A stretch of DNA of 64,000 bases from Streptomyces liangshanensis (GCF_011694815.1 NZ_CP050177.1:2035001-2099000), one strand, 5' to 3'. Counted from the first letter of the stretch, positions 20,616-29,884 are shown. Numbers and translations are program-made. Notes: generated from the letters alone by a model not told the origin.

Positions 20616-20975
20616 TCAGTAGCGGTTGAGGTTGGACGTCGCCTTCTCCGCGCCGGCGTCGCCCGAGTAACCGTCGACCACGTCCACCCCGCGCAGGGCC
20701 GCCTCGACCTCGTCGTCGGTGTTGCCGGCGATGGTGCGGGCCGCCTCGATGGCTTCCTGGAAGTTGAGCAGCAGGTTGCCGATGCCGACCATGTTGTTGT
20801 TGATCTGCGTCTGCTTCACGTTGAAGGCCCCGGCGCCGATGCCCGCCCAGTGGCCTTCGAGGCTGTCGATCGTCGCCTGGAGCCGGTGGAGCTGGCCCTT
20901 GACGTCGTCGAAGCTTTTGGTCAGTTCGCCCTGGAGCGACTTGAGCGCTACACCGTTTACCTTCTGGACTGCCAT
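20616..20975 (-). CDS. WXG100 family ESX protein (partner)
   Basis: A 119-residue protein from the ATG at 20975 (MAVQKVNGVALKSLQ, ribosome binding site AGGAAGGGAA). The WxG turn is W43-A44-G45 in EGHWAGIGAGAF, between two long helices. The tail has a tyrosine (DGYSGDAG) but not the YxxxD spacing, so export probably depends on pairing with the 99-residue protein. A longer reading frame continues upstream to 21530 but overlaps the mycosin-like gene and is not coding. It is longer than a typical 100-residue member because of about 20 extra C-terminal residues. Confidence 0.9.
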   Translation of the reverse strand: MAVQKVNGVALKSLQGELTKSFDDVKGQLHRLQATIDSLEGHWAGIGAGAFNVKQTQINNNMVGIGNLLLNFQEAIEAARTIAGNTDDEVEAALRGVDVVDGYSGDAGAEKATSNLNRY

Positions 20976-21049
20976 GCGATGGTTCCCTTCCTGGGGCTGG
21001 TTCTCGGTGGGGAGGTGTCCCACCGGTCGAGGGGACGTACGGTGTGTCG

Positions 21050-22312
21050 TCAGGCGGTACGGCGCCTGCGGAGCACGGCGAAGGTCCCTCCCGCGAGGAC
21101 CACCACCACCGCGACGCCGCCGAGGATCAGGCCCAACTGCCCGCCGTCCGAGGTCTTCTCGGCCGAGCCTGCCACGACGGCTTCGGAGCCTGGGTTGCCC
21201 TTCTTGGGCGGGGACGAAGGTGATGCGGACGCGGAGGGGGAGACGACGGGGAAGACTTCGTCGACGAGGAGCTTGCGATCGGGACGGCCGGGGTTGCCCT
21301 TGCCGTTGACGACAACCTCGCGGGGGCGGATCAGCCCGTGGCCGAGGTAGGTGCTGAGGGTCTTCTTGCCCCAGTCCCGACCGGCTGTGTCGTAAAGAAC
21401 GCGGAGTACTTGGTTCGCTGTCCAGTCGGGGTGCTGGGACCACACCAGCGCCGCTGAAGCGGAGACGAGCGCGGCGGCCGCGGTCGAGCCACCGCCGTCG
21501 TCGCAGTAGTTCTTGAACGTCGCGTCGCACCAGCGGGGAATGTCGGTTCCGGGAGCGGCGATGTCAACGTCGCCGCCGTGTTGGGAGAAGTCGGCCACAC
21601 CACCCTTACGGTTCCCGGAGGCGACGCCCACGACCTCGGGGAACGCTGCCGGGTACTGCGCCTTGTTCCCCTCCTTCGCATTGTCACCGGTGCCGGCCAC
21701 CAACAGCTTTCCCTTGCTCAGGGCGTACTCGAGTGCGGTGTGCTGCCCGAACATGTCCACGCCGATCACGTGCTCGTTGGCGATGGAGATGTTGATGATC
21801 TGGGCGTCGGTGTCCGCCGCAGCGCGGATGGCCTGCTTCAACGGATCGTTGATCTGGGGCAGTTCGTCGTGCTTGAGAAGGGGCAGCTTGATCGGGATGA
21901 TCTTGGCGCCCGGCGCGAGGCCGCGCAGGCCGCCGCCCTTTCCCGTACCGGCGATCAGCTCGGCCGTGGTTGTTCCCTGGCCGTTCGTGTCGGCCGTGGA
22001 GCCGCTGCCGTCCTCGGTGGTGGCGTTCGCCCCCTTCAGGACCTGGCCCTTGAGCGACGGAGTGGACGGGTTGACGCCGGAATCGATGACCGCGACCTTG
22101 ATCCCCTCACCCGTGGTGACCTTCCACATGGCCTCGGCGTGCATCGCGTCCAGGTACCACTGCTTGGAGCGCTCGTCCGCCGAGGCGCCCGGAGCCGTAC
22201 CGGCGATGCCCAGGGTCCACGCGCTCAGCGCGGCCACCACGCAGAGCAGTTGCCGCCGCGCCGGACGGAACCTGCTGCCGCGCTTCGGGGAGGGGCTCAT
22301 TCCTGCCGTCAT
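21050..22312 (-). CDS. Mycosin-like subtilase with a lost catalytic histidine
   Basis: A 420-residue S8-family protein with the mycosin layout: signal peptide (about 1-46), subtilase domain, proline/serine-rich spacer and a C-terminal transmembrane helix (about 393-413). The Asp motif VIDSGV is intact (D77) and a Ser lies in the expected place (S276 in GGGSTAAAA). However the His motif GHGT reads GQGT (Q112), the oxyanion position reads GTGDN instead of SAGN, and the Pro after the serine is Ala. It is therefore predicted to be proteolytically inactive. The codons are unambiguous (CAG for Q112). It sits between the WXG100 pair and the 552-residue protein, while an intact mycosin is encoded 2.4 kb further on. 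Role unknown; a scaffold or regulator is possible. Confidence 0.88.
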   Translation of the reverse strand: MTAGMSPSPKRGSRFRPARRQLLCVVAALSAWTLGIAGTAPGASADERSKQWYLDAMHAEAMWKVTTGEGIKVAVIDSGVNPSTPSLKGQVLKGANATTEDGSGSTADTNGQGTTTAELIAGTGKGGGLRGLAPGAKIIPIKLPLLKHDELPQINDPLKQAIRAAADTDAQIINISIANEHVIGVDMFGQHTALEYALSKGKLLVAGTGDNAKEGNKAQYPAAFPEVVGVASGNRKGGVADFSQHGGDVDIAAPGTDIPRWCDATFKNYCDDGGGSTAAAALVSASAALVWSQHPDWTANQVLRVLYDTAGRDWGKKTLSTYLGHGLIRPREVVVNGKGNPGRPDRKLLVDEVFPVVSPSASASPSSPPKKGNPGSEAVVAGSAEKTSDGGQLGLILGGVAVVVVLAGGTFAVLRRRRTA

Positions 22313-22349
22313 CCTGACTCTCGAACCTTCCGTGGTGCCCGCTCCGGGC

Positions 22350-24008
22350 CTAGTCGATCACCGGCGGCGCGGCGGGACGCCGGCCGGCGGTCCATGTCTC
22401 TTCGTCCTCGACCAGGTAGTCGGGACGCGAAACGGCGTCGTCCTGCTCCTCGTCCTCCGGCCGCCTTCCGCCGGAACCGCGGACGAGGCCCGAGCCGCCC
22501 TGCGTGAAGCCCGCACCGGGGCGGCCACGCGAGGCGGCGCCGCGAGGCGTACCGACCACGCCGTTCGTACCGGCGGTGCCCCGCGCACCCGACCGGGGGG
22601 CCTTCGCCGGGTTCGCCCCGATGGCTCCCTGGCCGGCCCGTGCGCCGGTGGCGCGGCCCGAGGCCGCCCCTTCGCCGCCGATGACGTTCCCCCGGGGCAT
22701 ACGGGAGCCGGTGGATCCGGCGGCGCGCTGCGGGTTTCCGCCCACGATGCCGTTGCCACGGGCCGCACCGGCTCGTGAGCCTCCCGACGCTCCTCCGGTA
22801 CCGGCCCCGGTGGCGCGACCACCCACAGGGTGACCGGCTCCGCCCGCGCGACCGGCCGGGCTCTGCCCCGTACCACTGGCACCTGGCCCTCCGGCCCGAC
22901 TGGCTGGGCCGGTGCCGCCCTTGCCGAGGGATCCGGCGCTCTGGCCCACGGACTTGGCGTACCCCTGCGGACCCTTCGCCCCGGACCCGACTCGGGAGCC
23001 GAGGTTCGCCGGCCCACCGGCCGGGGGCGGTAGGGTCCCGCCACCGGTACCCGGTCCTCCTGTCGAGGAGGGGAGCGTCGACGTCTCGGGGAGGGTGGGC
23101 GTGGCGGGCGGTGCCACCACACTGTCGATCTCGACGGACGTCTCGCGCTCGGACACGGGGACGACCGGGCGGGCGGTGTCCAGCTCCCGCTGCGACCGGT
23201 CCGCGTTCCCGAGGGAGTCGGACCGGGTCGACACCGTCGAGACCCCGGACTCGTCCGACGGACCGTCTCCCAGGTCCCGCACGCTCTTGGCGCGGACCGA
23301 AGGACCCGCCTTGCTCGGCGGGGGCACGTTGGCCTTGAGGACCCGTTCGAACCTGGGTGGTTCCTGGGCGGCCAGCGTCTGTTCGGAGACCGCGTAGAAC
23401 GACGCCAGGCGGTTCATCTGGTTGATGGCCTCCTGGCGGTCCTTCTCCACCCTCTTCGCGGCCTCGTACTCCGCGTTGCCCTCCACCTGCTTGACGGTCT
23501 CGATGTCCTCGACACGCTGCTTGCGCAGCCGGGTGTCGCGGGGCGGCATCGAATTGTGCACGGACGCCAGCCCGGTGCCGGCAGCGGTGATCTGCGTGGC
23601 GGCAACGTCCGCGAACGCACCCAGTCCGAGAGCGTGTTGGGCGAGATCACGGCCGAACGAGCGGAACTCGTCCCCCGCTTGACCCTTCCAGTCGACGTTC
23701 CCGACGTAGTCCTCGAGCTCCTTCGAGGCGGCGGTGAGCGCGTCCCTGGCGTCCCAGAGGGCTTGGCCCGCCGCCTCCAGGTCCGCCGGGTTGGCGGCCT
23801 TCACCAGGTCGATCATGTCGTTGAGGTCGTGACCCTCGAAGCTGGTCCTGGCGAAGGGGCCGGGGCCGCCGCCGGATCCGAAGAAACTGCTCATGATCGA
23901 CGTCACCGTCTGGGTGACATCGATGACACCGAGCTGACCCTGGACCCGTGCCTCGTCCTGTTGGTGCTGTTCCTCGGGGGTGAGTTCTTCGGGCTTCCCG
24001 TCGGTCAT
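22350..24008 (-). CDS. WXG-containing protein with glycine-rich arm and YxxxD tail
   Basis: A 552-residue protein starting at the ATG at 24008, one base after the stop of the upstream gene. The N-terminal 230 residues are helical with a W107-K-G109 turn (NVDWKGQAGDEF). Residues about 310-500 are low-complexity Gly/Ala/Pro/Arg, and the end returns to order with Y531-L-V-E-D535 inside PDYLVEDEETWTAGRR. That fits the YxxxD/E type VII signal. The architecture recalls PPE/Esp-type substrates. No enzymatic domain is visible. It is probably exported with the small helical protein encoded just upstream. Confidence 0.82.
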   Translation of the reverse strand: MTDGKPEELTPEEQHQQDEARVQGQLGVIDVTQTVTSIMSSFFGSGGGPGPFARTSFEGHDLNDMIDLVKAANPADLEAAGQALWDARDALTAASKELEDYVGNVDWKGQAGDEFRSFGRDLAQHALGLGAFADVAATQITAAGTGLASVHNSMPPRDTRLRKQRVEDIETVKQVEGNAEYEAAKRVEKDRQEAINQMNRLASFYAVSEQTLAAQEPPRFERVLKANVPPPSKAGPSVRAKSVRDLGDGPSDESGVSTVSTRSDSLGNADRSQRELDTARPVVPVSERETSVEIDSVVAPPATPTLPETSTLPSSTGGPGTGGGTLPPPAGGPANLGSRVGSGAKGPQGYAKSVGQSAGSLGKGGTGPASRAGGPGASGTGQSPAGRAGGAGHPVGGRATGAGTGGASGGSRAGAARGNGIVGGNPQRAAGSTGSRMPRGNVIGGEGAASGRATGARAGQGAIGANPAKAPRSGARGTAGTNGVVGTPRGAASRGRPGAGFTQGGSGLVRGSGGRRPEDEEQDDAVSRPDYLVEDEETWTAGRRPAAPPVID

Positions 24009-24009
24009 T

Positions 24010-24489
24010 TCATCCCCAACCGTTGTCGTAGGTCGACTTGTCCGTCTCCCCGACCCCATGCTCGGTCTTCGTGCTCTGCTCCCGCTGAGTCTTCTGCTCC
24101 CGACCGATACGGTCCTGGATCGTCGCGAACCGCCGCCGCACGCTCTCCTCGACGTTGTCGAGCCCGACCTCCGCCGCGTGCACCCCGATGCTCAAGGTCT
24201 CGATCTGGTCCCCGAGCGTGCGCGACAGCGAGACCAGCGACTGGTGCACCCGGTTGTACTGGGCGTACAGCCCGTCCGCCTCCGAGAACGTCGCGTTGCT
24301 CCCGCTGAGCGAGGCCCTCGCGACGGTTTGCGCCGCCACCTTCTTGCCGCCGGCCGCCCCGCTCTCGAGGTCCGCCAGCAGATCGTTCACACGGCTCTGG
24401 AAGCGCTTGAGCGCGCCGACACCGCGTTCGAGGTCACTTCCGCCGGTCGAAGGCGTCCCGCCTCCTCCGGCGTCCGCAGGGACCACCAT
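24010..24489 (-). CDS. Small helical type VII-associated protein
   Basis: A 159-residue protein without signal peptide, predicted to be mostly helical (LKRFQSRVNDLLADLES and QYNRVHQSLVSLSRTLGDQ). It resembles WXG100-like or PE-like partners in size and helicity but has no WxG turn. Its stop is one base before the start of the 552-residue protein, so the two are coupled and may form a heterodimer. It is the first gene of the WXG100/pseudo-mycosin block; the 259-bp gap upstream should hold its promoter. Confidence 0.78.
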   Translation of the reverse strand: MVVPADAGGGGTPSTGGSDLERGVGALKRFQSRVNDLLADLESGAAGGKKVAAQTVARASLSGSNATFSEADGLYAQYNRVHQSLVSLSRTLGDQIETLSIGVHAAEVGLDNVEESVRRRFATIQDRIGREQKTQREQSTKTEHGVGETDKSTYDNGWG

Positions 24490-24748
24490 GCCTCGTTCCT
24501 CTCCCCGTTTACCGCAACTACCTCAGTCACCTCAGTGGTCTTACGTTGCGATCGTGGTGCCGCACACAACAACCGCACCTGTGCATCCCACTCTAGCGAT
24601 CGCCTCCGACAGCCCCAAGGGCGTTGTTCACGGAGGGACTTCCTGTTACGGGTTCGGTGCACGCGCCGTGCAGCCGCCGCGCCCCCGCTGTGCACTCGCA
24701 ACTCCGCACGCGCGCATACGCGTCAGGTGCGTCAGATGCTCGGGTGCG

Positions 24749-26029
24749 TCACGTACGACGGGTACGACGGCGCGCGTCGCGCAGTGCCACCGCGCCGCCC
24801 GCTATCGCCGCCACCAGCACTCCCGCGCCCACGAGCACGTAGGTGGCGAGGCGTGTCGTGCGTTCCTCGGGCGTCTCGCCGAGGTGGAACCGGGCCGCCG
24901 CGGGGGCCTCCACCGGGTCGGCGCCGCGGTCGGCGACCGGTCGGTCGAGGGGCTTGTCGTCCTCGGTCAGGGCGCGTACGGGGTCCACGACCCCCCAGCC
25001 CACCAGGCGGTCGTGGCCCGGGATGGAGCGTTCCGCGGTCTGTTCGATCTGGGCGACGATCTGTTCCTGTGTCCAGTCCGGGTGCTTGCCCTTGATGAGC
25101 GCGGCGACACCGGCGACGTACGGCGCGGAGAAACTCGTACCGTTGTCCGCGCAGTGCCCGCCGCCGGGGACGGTGGAGATCATGTCCACGCCGGGAGCGG
25201 CGACGCCGACGAACTCGCCGGACTGCGAGAAGGCCGCGCGTTCGTTGTTCCGGTCGGACGACGCCACCGCCAACACGCCTTCGTAGGAGGCCGGGTAGGT
25301 CTCTTTCACGTTCCCGCCGAGGCCGTCGTTGCCCGCCGAGGCGACCACGACGATCTCCTTGTCGAGGGCGGCCTCCACGGCCTGCTTCAACACCGGTGTG
25401 GGTTCGACGGCGTTGGCGGTGTCCTGGGAGATGTTGATGACGTCGGCGCGTTCCTGCACGGCGTGGCCGATGGCGACGGCGAGGGTCTCGGCGGTGCCGT
25501 GGCCGTCGGCGTCGTTCTGCTGGATGGGGATGATGGTGGCCCCGGGGGCGAGGCCGACGAAGCCGGTGCCTTCCCTCGGGCGGGCGGCGATGATCCCGGC
25601 GACCTTGGTGCCGTGGCCCACGGTGTCCGTGGTGCCGTTCTCCTTGCCGCGCTCGATCGTGCTGCCGAACTCGTCCTTGAGGCCCTTCTTCATGTCGTTG
25701 TGGCCGCTCTTGACGTCGACGGCGCGGGTGAGTTGGGGGTTCTTCACGTCGACGCCGGTGTCGATGACCGCGACCCGTACTCCCTTGCCCGTGGACTGCG
25801 ACCACAGTTCGTCCAGCAGGACACGCTGCAACGACCAGGGCCGGCCCGCGTACGGCTTGCTGGGGAAGGTGCACTGGGTGTCGGTGGGGCCCTCGGCCGC
25901 GGCGGGCGACGCGGGCAGGGCGAGGAGGGCCGCCGCGGTGGTGGCCAGGGTGAGGGCCAGGGTGGCGGCCGTGGTGGCGAGGATCCGGCGGCCTGCCGTG
26001 TGCGCCCTATGTTCCACGCTGCCCGTCAC
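24749..26029 (-). CDS. mycP: Type VII secretion mycosin (intact subtilisin-like protease)
   Basis: Membrane-anchored serine protease required for stability of ESX machines. I start it at the GTG at 26029, which has a GGGAGAGGGAGC ribosome binding site, giving 426 residues; further GTGs upstream are possible. It has a signal peptide (about 12-46), the complete triad D90 (VIDTGV), H139 (GHGT) and S299 (GTSFSAP), the oxyanion Asn234 (SAGN), and a C-terminal anchor helix followed by basic residues. The pairs of cysteines expected of mycosins are present (DTQC, GGHCAD). It lies 80 bp downstream of eccB. Confidence 0.93.
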   Translation of the reverse strand: MTGSVEHRAHTAGRRILATTAATLALTLATTAAALLALPASPAAAEGPTDTQCTFPSKPYAGRPWSLQRVLLDELWSQSTGKGVRVAVIDTGVDVKNPQLTRAVDVKSGHNDMKKGLKDEFGSTIERGKENGTTDTVGHGTKVAGIIAARPREGTGFVGLAPGATIIPIQQNDADGHGTAETLAVAIGHAVQERADVINISQDTANAVEPTPVLKQAVEAALDKEIVVVASAGNDGLGGNVKETYPASYEGVLAVASSDRNNERAAFSQSGEFVGVAAPGVDMISTVPGGGHCADNGTSFSAPYVAGVAALIKGKHPDWTQEQIVAQIEQTAERSIPGHDRLVGWGVVDPVRALTEDDKPLDRPVADRGADPVEAPAAARFHLGETPEERTTRLATYVLVGAGVLVAAIAGGAVALRDARRRTRRT

Positions 26030-26109
26030 GCTCCCTCTCCCGTTCCCCGTCACATTCACGCACGCGCTCAGGCCCGTGCCCACGCCCGCGCCCCCGTTCA
26101 CGCCCGCGC

Positions 26110-27633
26110 TCACGAGCCCTGGATCTGCCGGGCCGCCGCCGTCGACAGCCGCGGCCCCGTCGGCAGGAACGTGGCCCACGCGGCCGGGACCGGCGCCGGG
26201 TTCACGTCCTTGTAGCCGAGGCGGTTCTGCGCCTGCTGGGCCTCCTGGAGCCGCGCCTGGCGCTCCTGGGCCGTACCCGCCCCGATGCCGGGCCGGTCGC
26301 CGGCGCTGTCGCCGTTGGACTGCATGCCGTACCGCAGGCCCGTGTCGGTGACGAGGAAGACGAAGCCCGACGCGGTCGACGAACCCTGGAACTGGCGGAA
26401 CAACTGGCCCGATCCCGGGGTGACATACGCGCTGGAGCCGGTCGGCAGGGACTTCGGGAAGTCGGTGCCCGCCCAGGTGCTCAGCGTCGTGGAGCCGTTG
26501 GCGCCGTCCACGTCCCGCAGCACACTGCACACGGTGTTACGGCTGCCGGCGTCGGTGCCCGCCTCGTTGACCGGGGTGGGGGCGCTCTGCGGCCAGTCCT
26601 TGTCCTGGCCGAAGGGCGCGCCGGGCTCGATGGCGCCGGGGCTGACCGAGGTGGCCCTGCCCGCCTGGCCGACCTTCACCAGTTCCTTGCTGCTGAGCAG
26701 CAGCTTCGCCGTGAAGTCCGTGATCGGCGCGACCCGGCCGGGCAGCACCACGTATTGCTGGTTCTTGGAGTTGACGGGGGCGACGAGGATCATGCCGACC
26801 TTGTTCGCCTCCTTCGGCAGCAGTTCGCCGGGAGCGTTCGCGTCGGCGCCCGGCACGCCGTCGATCGACGGGAAGTCGATGGTGCCGCCCTGGTGCAGGG
26901 TCTCCAGCCAGGCGGCCGTGACGCGCTGCGGCTTGCGGTCGGCGCCCACGACCTGGCGCAGGAGCAGTTCGTCCTTCTTCACCCGGTACGCCTTGCCGTC
27001 GGCGTCCACGACGTACTGGACCTCGTCCGGGCTCTCGACGTAGAGGAGTTCACCGCCGTGCAGCCGATTCGCCCCTTCGGTCCTGCCCTGTTCGCGCTGG
27101 GCGAGGACGAACGCGGCCTTCTGGATGGCCCGGCCGCCCGCGCTCGGCCGTTCGCAGACCGCCCAGCGCTTCGCCGCCCCGGCCTCCTTGGCGTCGGGGA
27201 GCCGGTCGGGCGCGTAGGGGATGCCGACGGTCGGGCCGTGGGCCAGGTCGCTCCGGTCGATGACCGACTCGCTGACGTTGATGACCTTGCCCTTGTCGGG
27301 GTCGAGCAGGAGCTTGGCGGAGGCCATGTTCAGCACGGGGTGCAGCTGACTCGTCTTCCCGGTCCGCAACACCACATAGCGGGTGGTGGACTTGCTGGCG
27401 ATGATGACGTTCTCGTTCACCGCGGCCCACCCCTTGGGCGCCACGGGCTTGAACATCCCCCACGCGCCGAAGGCCGCGAGGATCACGACGCCGACGATGA
27501 CACCGGGCAGCACCGCCCGCAGGGGACGGGGCGCGCCCTCTTCCGAACCGGTCGAGTTCGGCTGCACGAACTGCGCGACCAGCCTTCGTTTCGCGAAGGT
27601 GTAGGCGTTGAGTTCGTCCCGTCGTGATGCCAT
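26110..27633 (-). CDS. eccB: Type VII secretion protein EccB
   Basis: Periplasm-facing membrane component of the ESX core complex. The ATG at 27633 (MASRRDELNAYTFAKRR) begins the typical EccB N-terminus; the longer reading frame to 29082 is antisense to eccE. The 507 residues show one transmembrane helix at about 43-62 and a large extracytoplasmic domain with repeated Tyr-Val-Val strands. Conserved elements include GGxLLYVESPDEVQYVV (seen here with GGELLYVES) and CSVLRDVDG. It diverges from eccE over 150 bp. Confidence 0.94.
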   Translation of the reverse strand: MASRRDELNAYTFAKRRLVAQFVQPNSTGSEEGAPRPLRAVLPGVIVGVVILAAFGAWGMFKPVAPKGWAAVNENVIIASKSTTRYVVLRTGKTSQLHPVLNMASAKLLLDPDKGKVINVSESVIDRSDLAHGPTVGIPYAPDRLPDAKEAGAAKRWAVCERPSAGGRAIQKAAFVLAQREQGRTEGANRLHGGELLYVESPDEVQYVVDADGKAYRVKKDELLLRQVVGADRKPQRVTAAWLETLHQGGTIDFPSIDGVPGADANAPGELLPKEANKVGMILVAPVNSKNQQYVVLPGRVAPITDFTAKLLLSSKELVKVGQAGRATSVSPGAIEPGAPFGQDKDWPQSAPTPVNEAGTDAGSRNTVCSVLRDVDGANGSTTLSTWAGTDFPKSLPTGSSAYVTPGSGQLFRQFQGSSTASGFVFLVTDTGLRYGMQSNGDSAGDRPGIGAGTAQERQARLQEAQQAQNRLGYKDVNPAPVPAAWATFLPTGPRLSTAAARQIQGS

Positions 27634-27783
27634 CTGTCCGCTGTCCCTCTTCCCCCACTGAGCGACCGGGTTCCCTCGTGCGCCGGAAGGACCTGTGTGT
27701 CGCGCCGGCCCCCTACTATGCATGCTGACGCCGACGTCCGACCGCTCAGGTAGGGTGATCGACCGGTCAACGCCCATGGGTGG

Positions 27784-29163
27784 ATGGCAGTTACGGCGCA
27801 AGGGGGCACGGCGGCGATGAGTACGGCGACGCGCGAGCGCGACGGACGGAGCACCGCGCGGGTACCCGCTCCCGCCGGCCGGCGGCGCGGCAGGCGCGCG
27901 GAGGCGGGCGCCGCGAGCGCATCGCCCGGTGTCGCCCCCGCGAGGACGACGCTGCGCTCCCGGCCCCGGGCCGGCCACCTCGGGCCTTTCCAGCTGCGGC
28001 AGTTGGTGCTGGTGGAGGTCGCCCTCGCGCTGACGGGGATCGGCCTCGCGCTCGGCGGCCTCTGGCTCGTCCCGGCCGTAACCGTGGCGAGTGTGCTGGT
28101 GCTGGTCGCCGTGGCGCGCCGCCGGGGCCATGCCGTACAGGACTGGCTGTCGACGGCCCGCGCGCTGCGTGCGCGGAACCGGCCCGCCGAGCCGTGCGGC
28201 CCCGACGTCGACCCCGCGCTCGCGCCCGTCGTGGAGAGTGTGCCGGGATTCCGTCCCTTCACCTATGTCGACCGGAACCGCCGGACGGTCGGGATGCTCG
28301 GCGACGGGACGTTCCTGACCGTGGTGGTACGGGTGGAGGCCAGCGGCGACGGGCTGCGCCCGGTGTTCGGCGCGCGGTCCCTGCCGCTCACCCTGCTGGC
28401 CGACGCCCTCACGGTCGACGACATCACCGTGGAATCGGTGCAGTTGGTGCAGCAGGTGCGTTCGGCGCCCGCGCCGCACCTGCCCCAGCAGGCGGTGGCC
28501 CGGCTGTCGTACGCGCCTCTCCAGGAGCAGACCGGCGCGCCCGCGCTGCGGCTCAGCTGGGTGGCGGTCAAGCTGGACCCCGAGCTGTGCCGGGAGGCCG
28601 TGGACGCGCGCGGAGGCGGCGTCGAAGGGGCCCAGCGGTGCCTGGTACGGGTGGCGGACCACGTCGCCAGCCGGATCACCGGGGCCGGGTTCCGGGCCGT
28701 CGTCCTGGACCAGGAGGAGCTCAACTCCGCGATGGCGACCTCCGCGTGCGCCAGCCCCGCGCTGTCGGCCCGCGCCGGTCGGCCGGACGCGGCGGCACGG
28801 CGCCGTACCGCGGAGACCGCCCGCGTCTGGCGGTGCGACGACCGCTGGCACACCACCTACGCCGTGGGCCGCTGGCCCGAGTTGGGGCGCGGGGCGACTC
28901 CGCTGCCCAAGCTGGTGGCACTGCTGACCTCGGCCCCCGCGTTCGCCACCACGTTCAGTGTCACCCTGCGCCCCGGCGCGCACCGCGGGACGATGTCGAT
29001 CGGCGGGCACGTACGGATCACCGGTGGCTCGGACACCGAACTGGTGCGCGTGCGGCGGACGTTGGAGCAGGCCGCACGGCACGCGAAGGTCGGTCTGGTA
29101 CGGCTGGACCGCGAGCAGCTGCCCGGGGTGCTGGCCACCCTGCCGCTGGGAGGCGCGCGATGA
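27784..29163 (+). CDS. eccE: Type VII secretion protein EccE
   Basis: Peripheral/membrane component of the ESX core. The 459-residue protein has a basic, low-complexity N-terminus (1-65), two adjacent transmembrane helices (about 75-112) and a cytoplasmic domain with motifs GFRPFTYVDRNRRTVGMLG and EVRxLPLTLLADAL-like sequence typical of EccE. The start could be the ATG at 27784 or the ATG 33 bp later (MSTATRERD). Its stop overlaps the next start as ATGA. It is less conserved than EccB-D, but context and topology make the call good. Confidence 0.88.
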   Translation: MAVTAQGGTAAMSTATRERDGRSTARVPAPAGRRRGRRAEAGAASASPGVAPARTTLRSRPRAGHLGPFQLRQLVLVEVALALTGIGLALGGLWLVPAVTVASVLVLVAVARRRGHAVQDWLSTARALRARNRPAEPCGPDVDPALAPVVESVPGFRPFTYVDRNRRTVGMLGDGTFLTVVVRVEASGDGLRPVFGARSLPLTLLADALTVDDITVESVQLVQQVRSAPAPHLPQQAVARLSYAPLQEQTGAPALRLSWVAVKLDPELCREAVDARGGGVEGAQRCLVRVADHVASRITGAGFRAVVLDQEELNSAMATSACASPALSARAGRPDAAARRRTAETARVWRCDDRWHTTYAVGRWPELGRGATPLPKLVALLTSAPAFATTFSVTLRPGAHRGTMSIGGHVRITGGSDTELVRVRRTLEQAARHAKVGLVRLDREQLPGVLATLPLGGAR

Positions 29164-29879
29164 GAGCGGGCAACGGTACGAAGCGGGGCCTGCGGGGGCT
29201 GCGCGGCCCGCACCACGCGGGACACACCATCGCGCTGGACCACCTCGGCGCGCTGTCGCTGCCCGTCGGGGACGACGGGGTGGTGATCGGCGACGACGCC
29301 GAGGGGCGCCCGCAGATGGTGGGCTTCCACCGCTCGACCCCGTACGACGTGCTGCTGGTCGGGGGCCTGTGGACGGCCCAGGTGCTGGCGCTGCGCGCGG
29401 CGGGCACCGGCGCGCGGGTCGCGGTCGAGACGGGGCGCGCCCAGGCGTGGACGCTGCTGGCGCAGGCCGCGGGCGCGGGCCTGGACTGCATCACCCTGCA
29501 CGAGGTGGGCCGGGTGCCGCCCATGGGCGCGTCGGTCGGCAGTCCGGTGGTGGTGATCAGGGACTGCGGGATGCGCCCGCCGCGCGGCCGGGTGGTGTCG
29601 TCGCCGTGGCAGTCGGTGATGACCCTGCTGCCGTACATGAGCCCGGTGGCACCGCGGTTGATGCGGGGCTCGACGCTCGTGGGCGTGCAGCGGGTCTCGC
29701 CGCAGGAGGCCGAACAGGTCGGCCGGATCCTGGGGTTGTCGAGCGCCGAGAGCGACGCGCTGCCCACGCTGGCTGACGGCGTCACGCTCTGGTGCGCGGG
29801 GCGTGAGCACCACTGGGTGATGACCAGTGCGACGGACGCGGAGACGGGGCTGCTGGGCGTGGCCCGCCGGATGGACTGA
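29160..29879 (+). CDS. EccE-linked type VII protein, function unknown
   Basis: A 239-residue soluble-looking protein starting at an ATG that overlaps the eccE stop. Residues 1-20 are basic; the rest alternates strands and helices (DVLLVGGLWTAQVLALRAAGTGARVAVE). I recognise no motif. Such a gene following eccE is common in streptomycete ESX loci as far as I recall, and translational coupling suggests that the product interacts with EccE. A hairpin follows at 29885. Confidence 0.75.
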   Translation: MRAGNGTKRGLRGLRGPHHAGHTIALDHLGALSLPVGDDGVVIGDDAEGRPQMVGFHRSTPYDVLLVGGLWTAQVLALRAAGTGARVAVETGRAQAWTLLAQAAGAGLDCITLHEVGRVPPMGASVGSPVVVIRDCGMRPPRGRVVSSPWQSVMTLLPYMSPVAPRLMRGSTLVGVQRVSPQEAEQVGRILGLSSAESDALPTLADGVTLWCAGREHHWVMTSATDAETGLLGVARRMD

Positions 29880-29884
29880 CCGGG

